Shown: positions 63,922 through 64,000 of the stretch, in pieces
How positions within the stretch are numbered: the first letter of the stretch is position 1
Layout: every line of letters begins with the position of its first letter
Assembly (NCBI RefSeq): GCF_021730395.1
Contig: NC_069375.1
Span: 16,019,001-16,083,000 of the forward strand
DNA: 64,000 nt
Direction: 5' to 3'
Origin: Mercenaria mercenaria
Lineage: Eukaryota; Mollusca; Bivalvia; Venerida; Veneridae
Made by a program: the position numbers and the translations under genes
The notes under the pieces: generated by a model
Database searches by the model: none
Seen by the model: only the letters and a program-made list of their open reading frames with translations
What the model was told of the DNA's origin: nothing

Positions 63922-64000
63922 CTTTAATACAATCTCCCGGGATTTTTTTTTTATTACAGTATTTTTGCCCGAATTTTTATTGAAAACGTTAAATTTAAAA

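Overview
This window is animal nuclear DNA. It is AT-rich, its genes are spliced with GT-AG introns, and dispersed repeats take up much of it. The repeat types (AGCTCACCTG-type and ACAAGAGCTGTC-type elements with 144-165 bp tandem cores, long-TIR fold-back elements, DIRS-type and LINE fossils) and the small lophotrochozoan-looking genes point to a mollusc, most likely a marine bivalve. The taxon is inferred; no species marker was read.

Layout. 0.4-4.2 kb: a complete alpha-tubulin gene on the minus strand, with an ATG-only first exon and a TATA box. 6.0-9.4 kb: a two-exon glutaredoxin-like gene whose nucleophilic cysteine is serine; its intron holds a tRNA-like sequence and a tandem-repeat element. 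10-19.6 kb: mostly repeats, including pearl-like tandem-core elements, hAT-like MITEs with 8-bp target duplications, and a perfect 102-bp palindrome. 20.0-22.4 kb: a long minus-strand reading frame whose catalytic and zinc ligands follow the order and spacing of the RAG1/Transib/CMC transposase core. 23.4-28.8 kb: more tandem-core elements. 30.2-31.8 kb: a complete two-exon type I membrane protein with an EGF module, an FN3-like region and an acidic tail. 32.6-33.8 kb: a 1.16-kb TIR element rich in ACGTCG. 35.9-41.4 kb: LINE 3' ends and a pogo-type transposase remnant inside a direct duplication, one copy of which carries very many small indels. 41.5-45.0 kb: a minisatellite of about 45 bp, interrupted by a MITE. 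46.4-50.5 kb: two tandem paralogues of an unrecognised basic protein of about 170 aa, each with one intron at the same codon. 52.6-56.5 kb: two abutting long-TIR elements, the second holding a 5'-truncated LINE. 57-61.1 kb: a broken DIRS-type tyrosine-recombinase retroelement. 63.8 kb: a tRNA-Tyr(GTA) gene with intron.

The host genes do not form a pathway: tubulin is cytoskeletal, the glutaredoxin-like protein is redox-type or a binding derivative, the EGF protein is at the cell surface, and the tandem pair is of unknown role. The most notable item is the RAG1/Transib-like frame, because the spacing of its zinc ligands and acidic residues is close to that of vertebrate RAG1.
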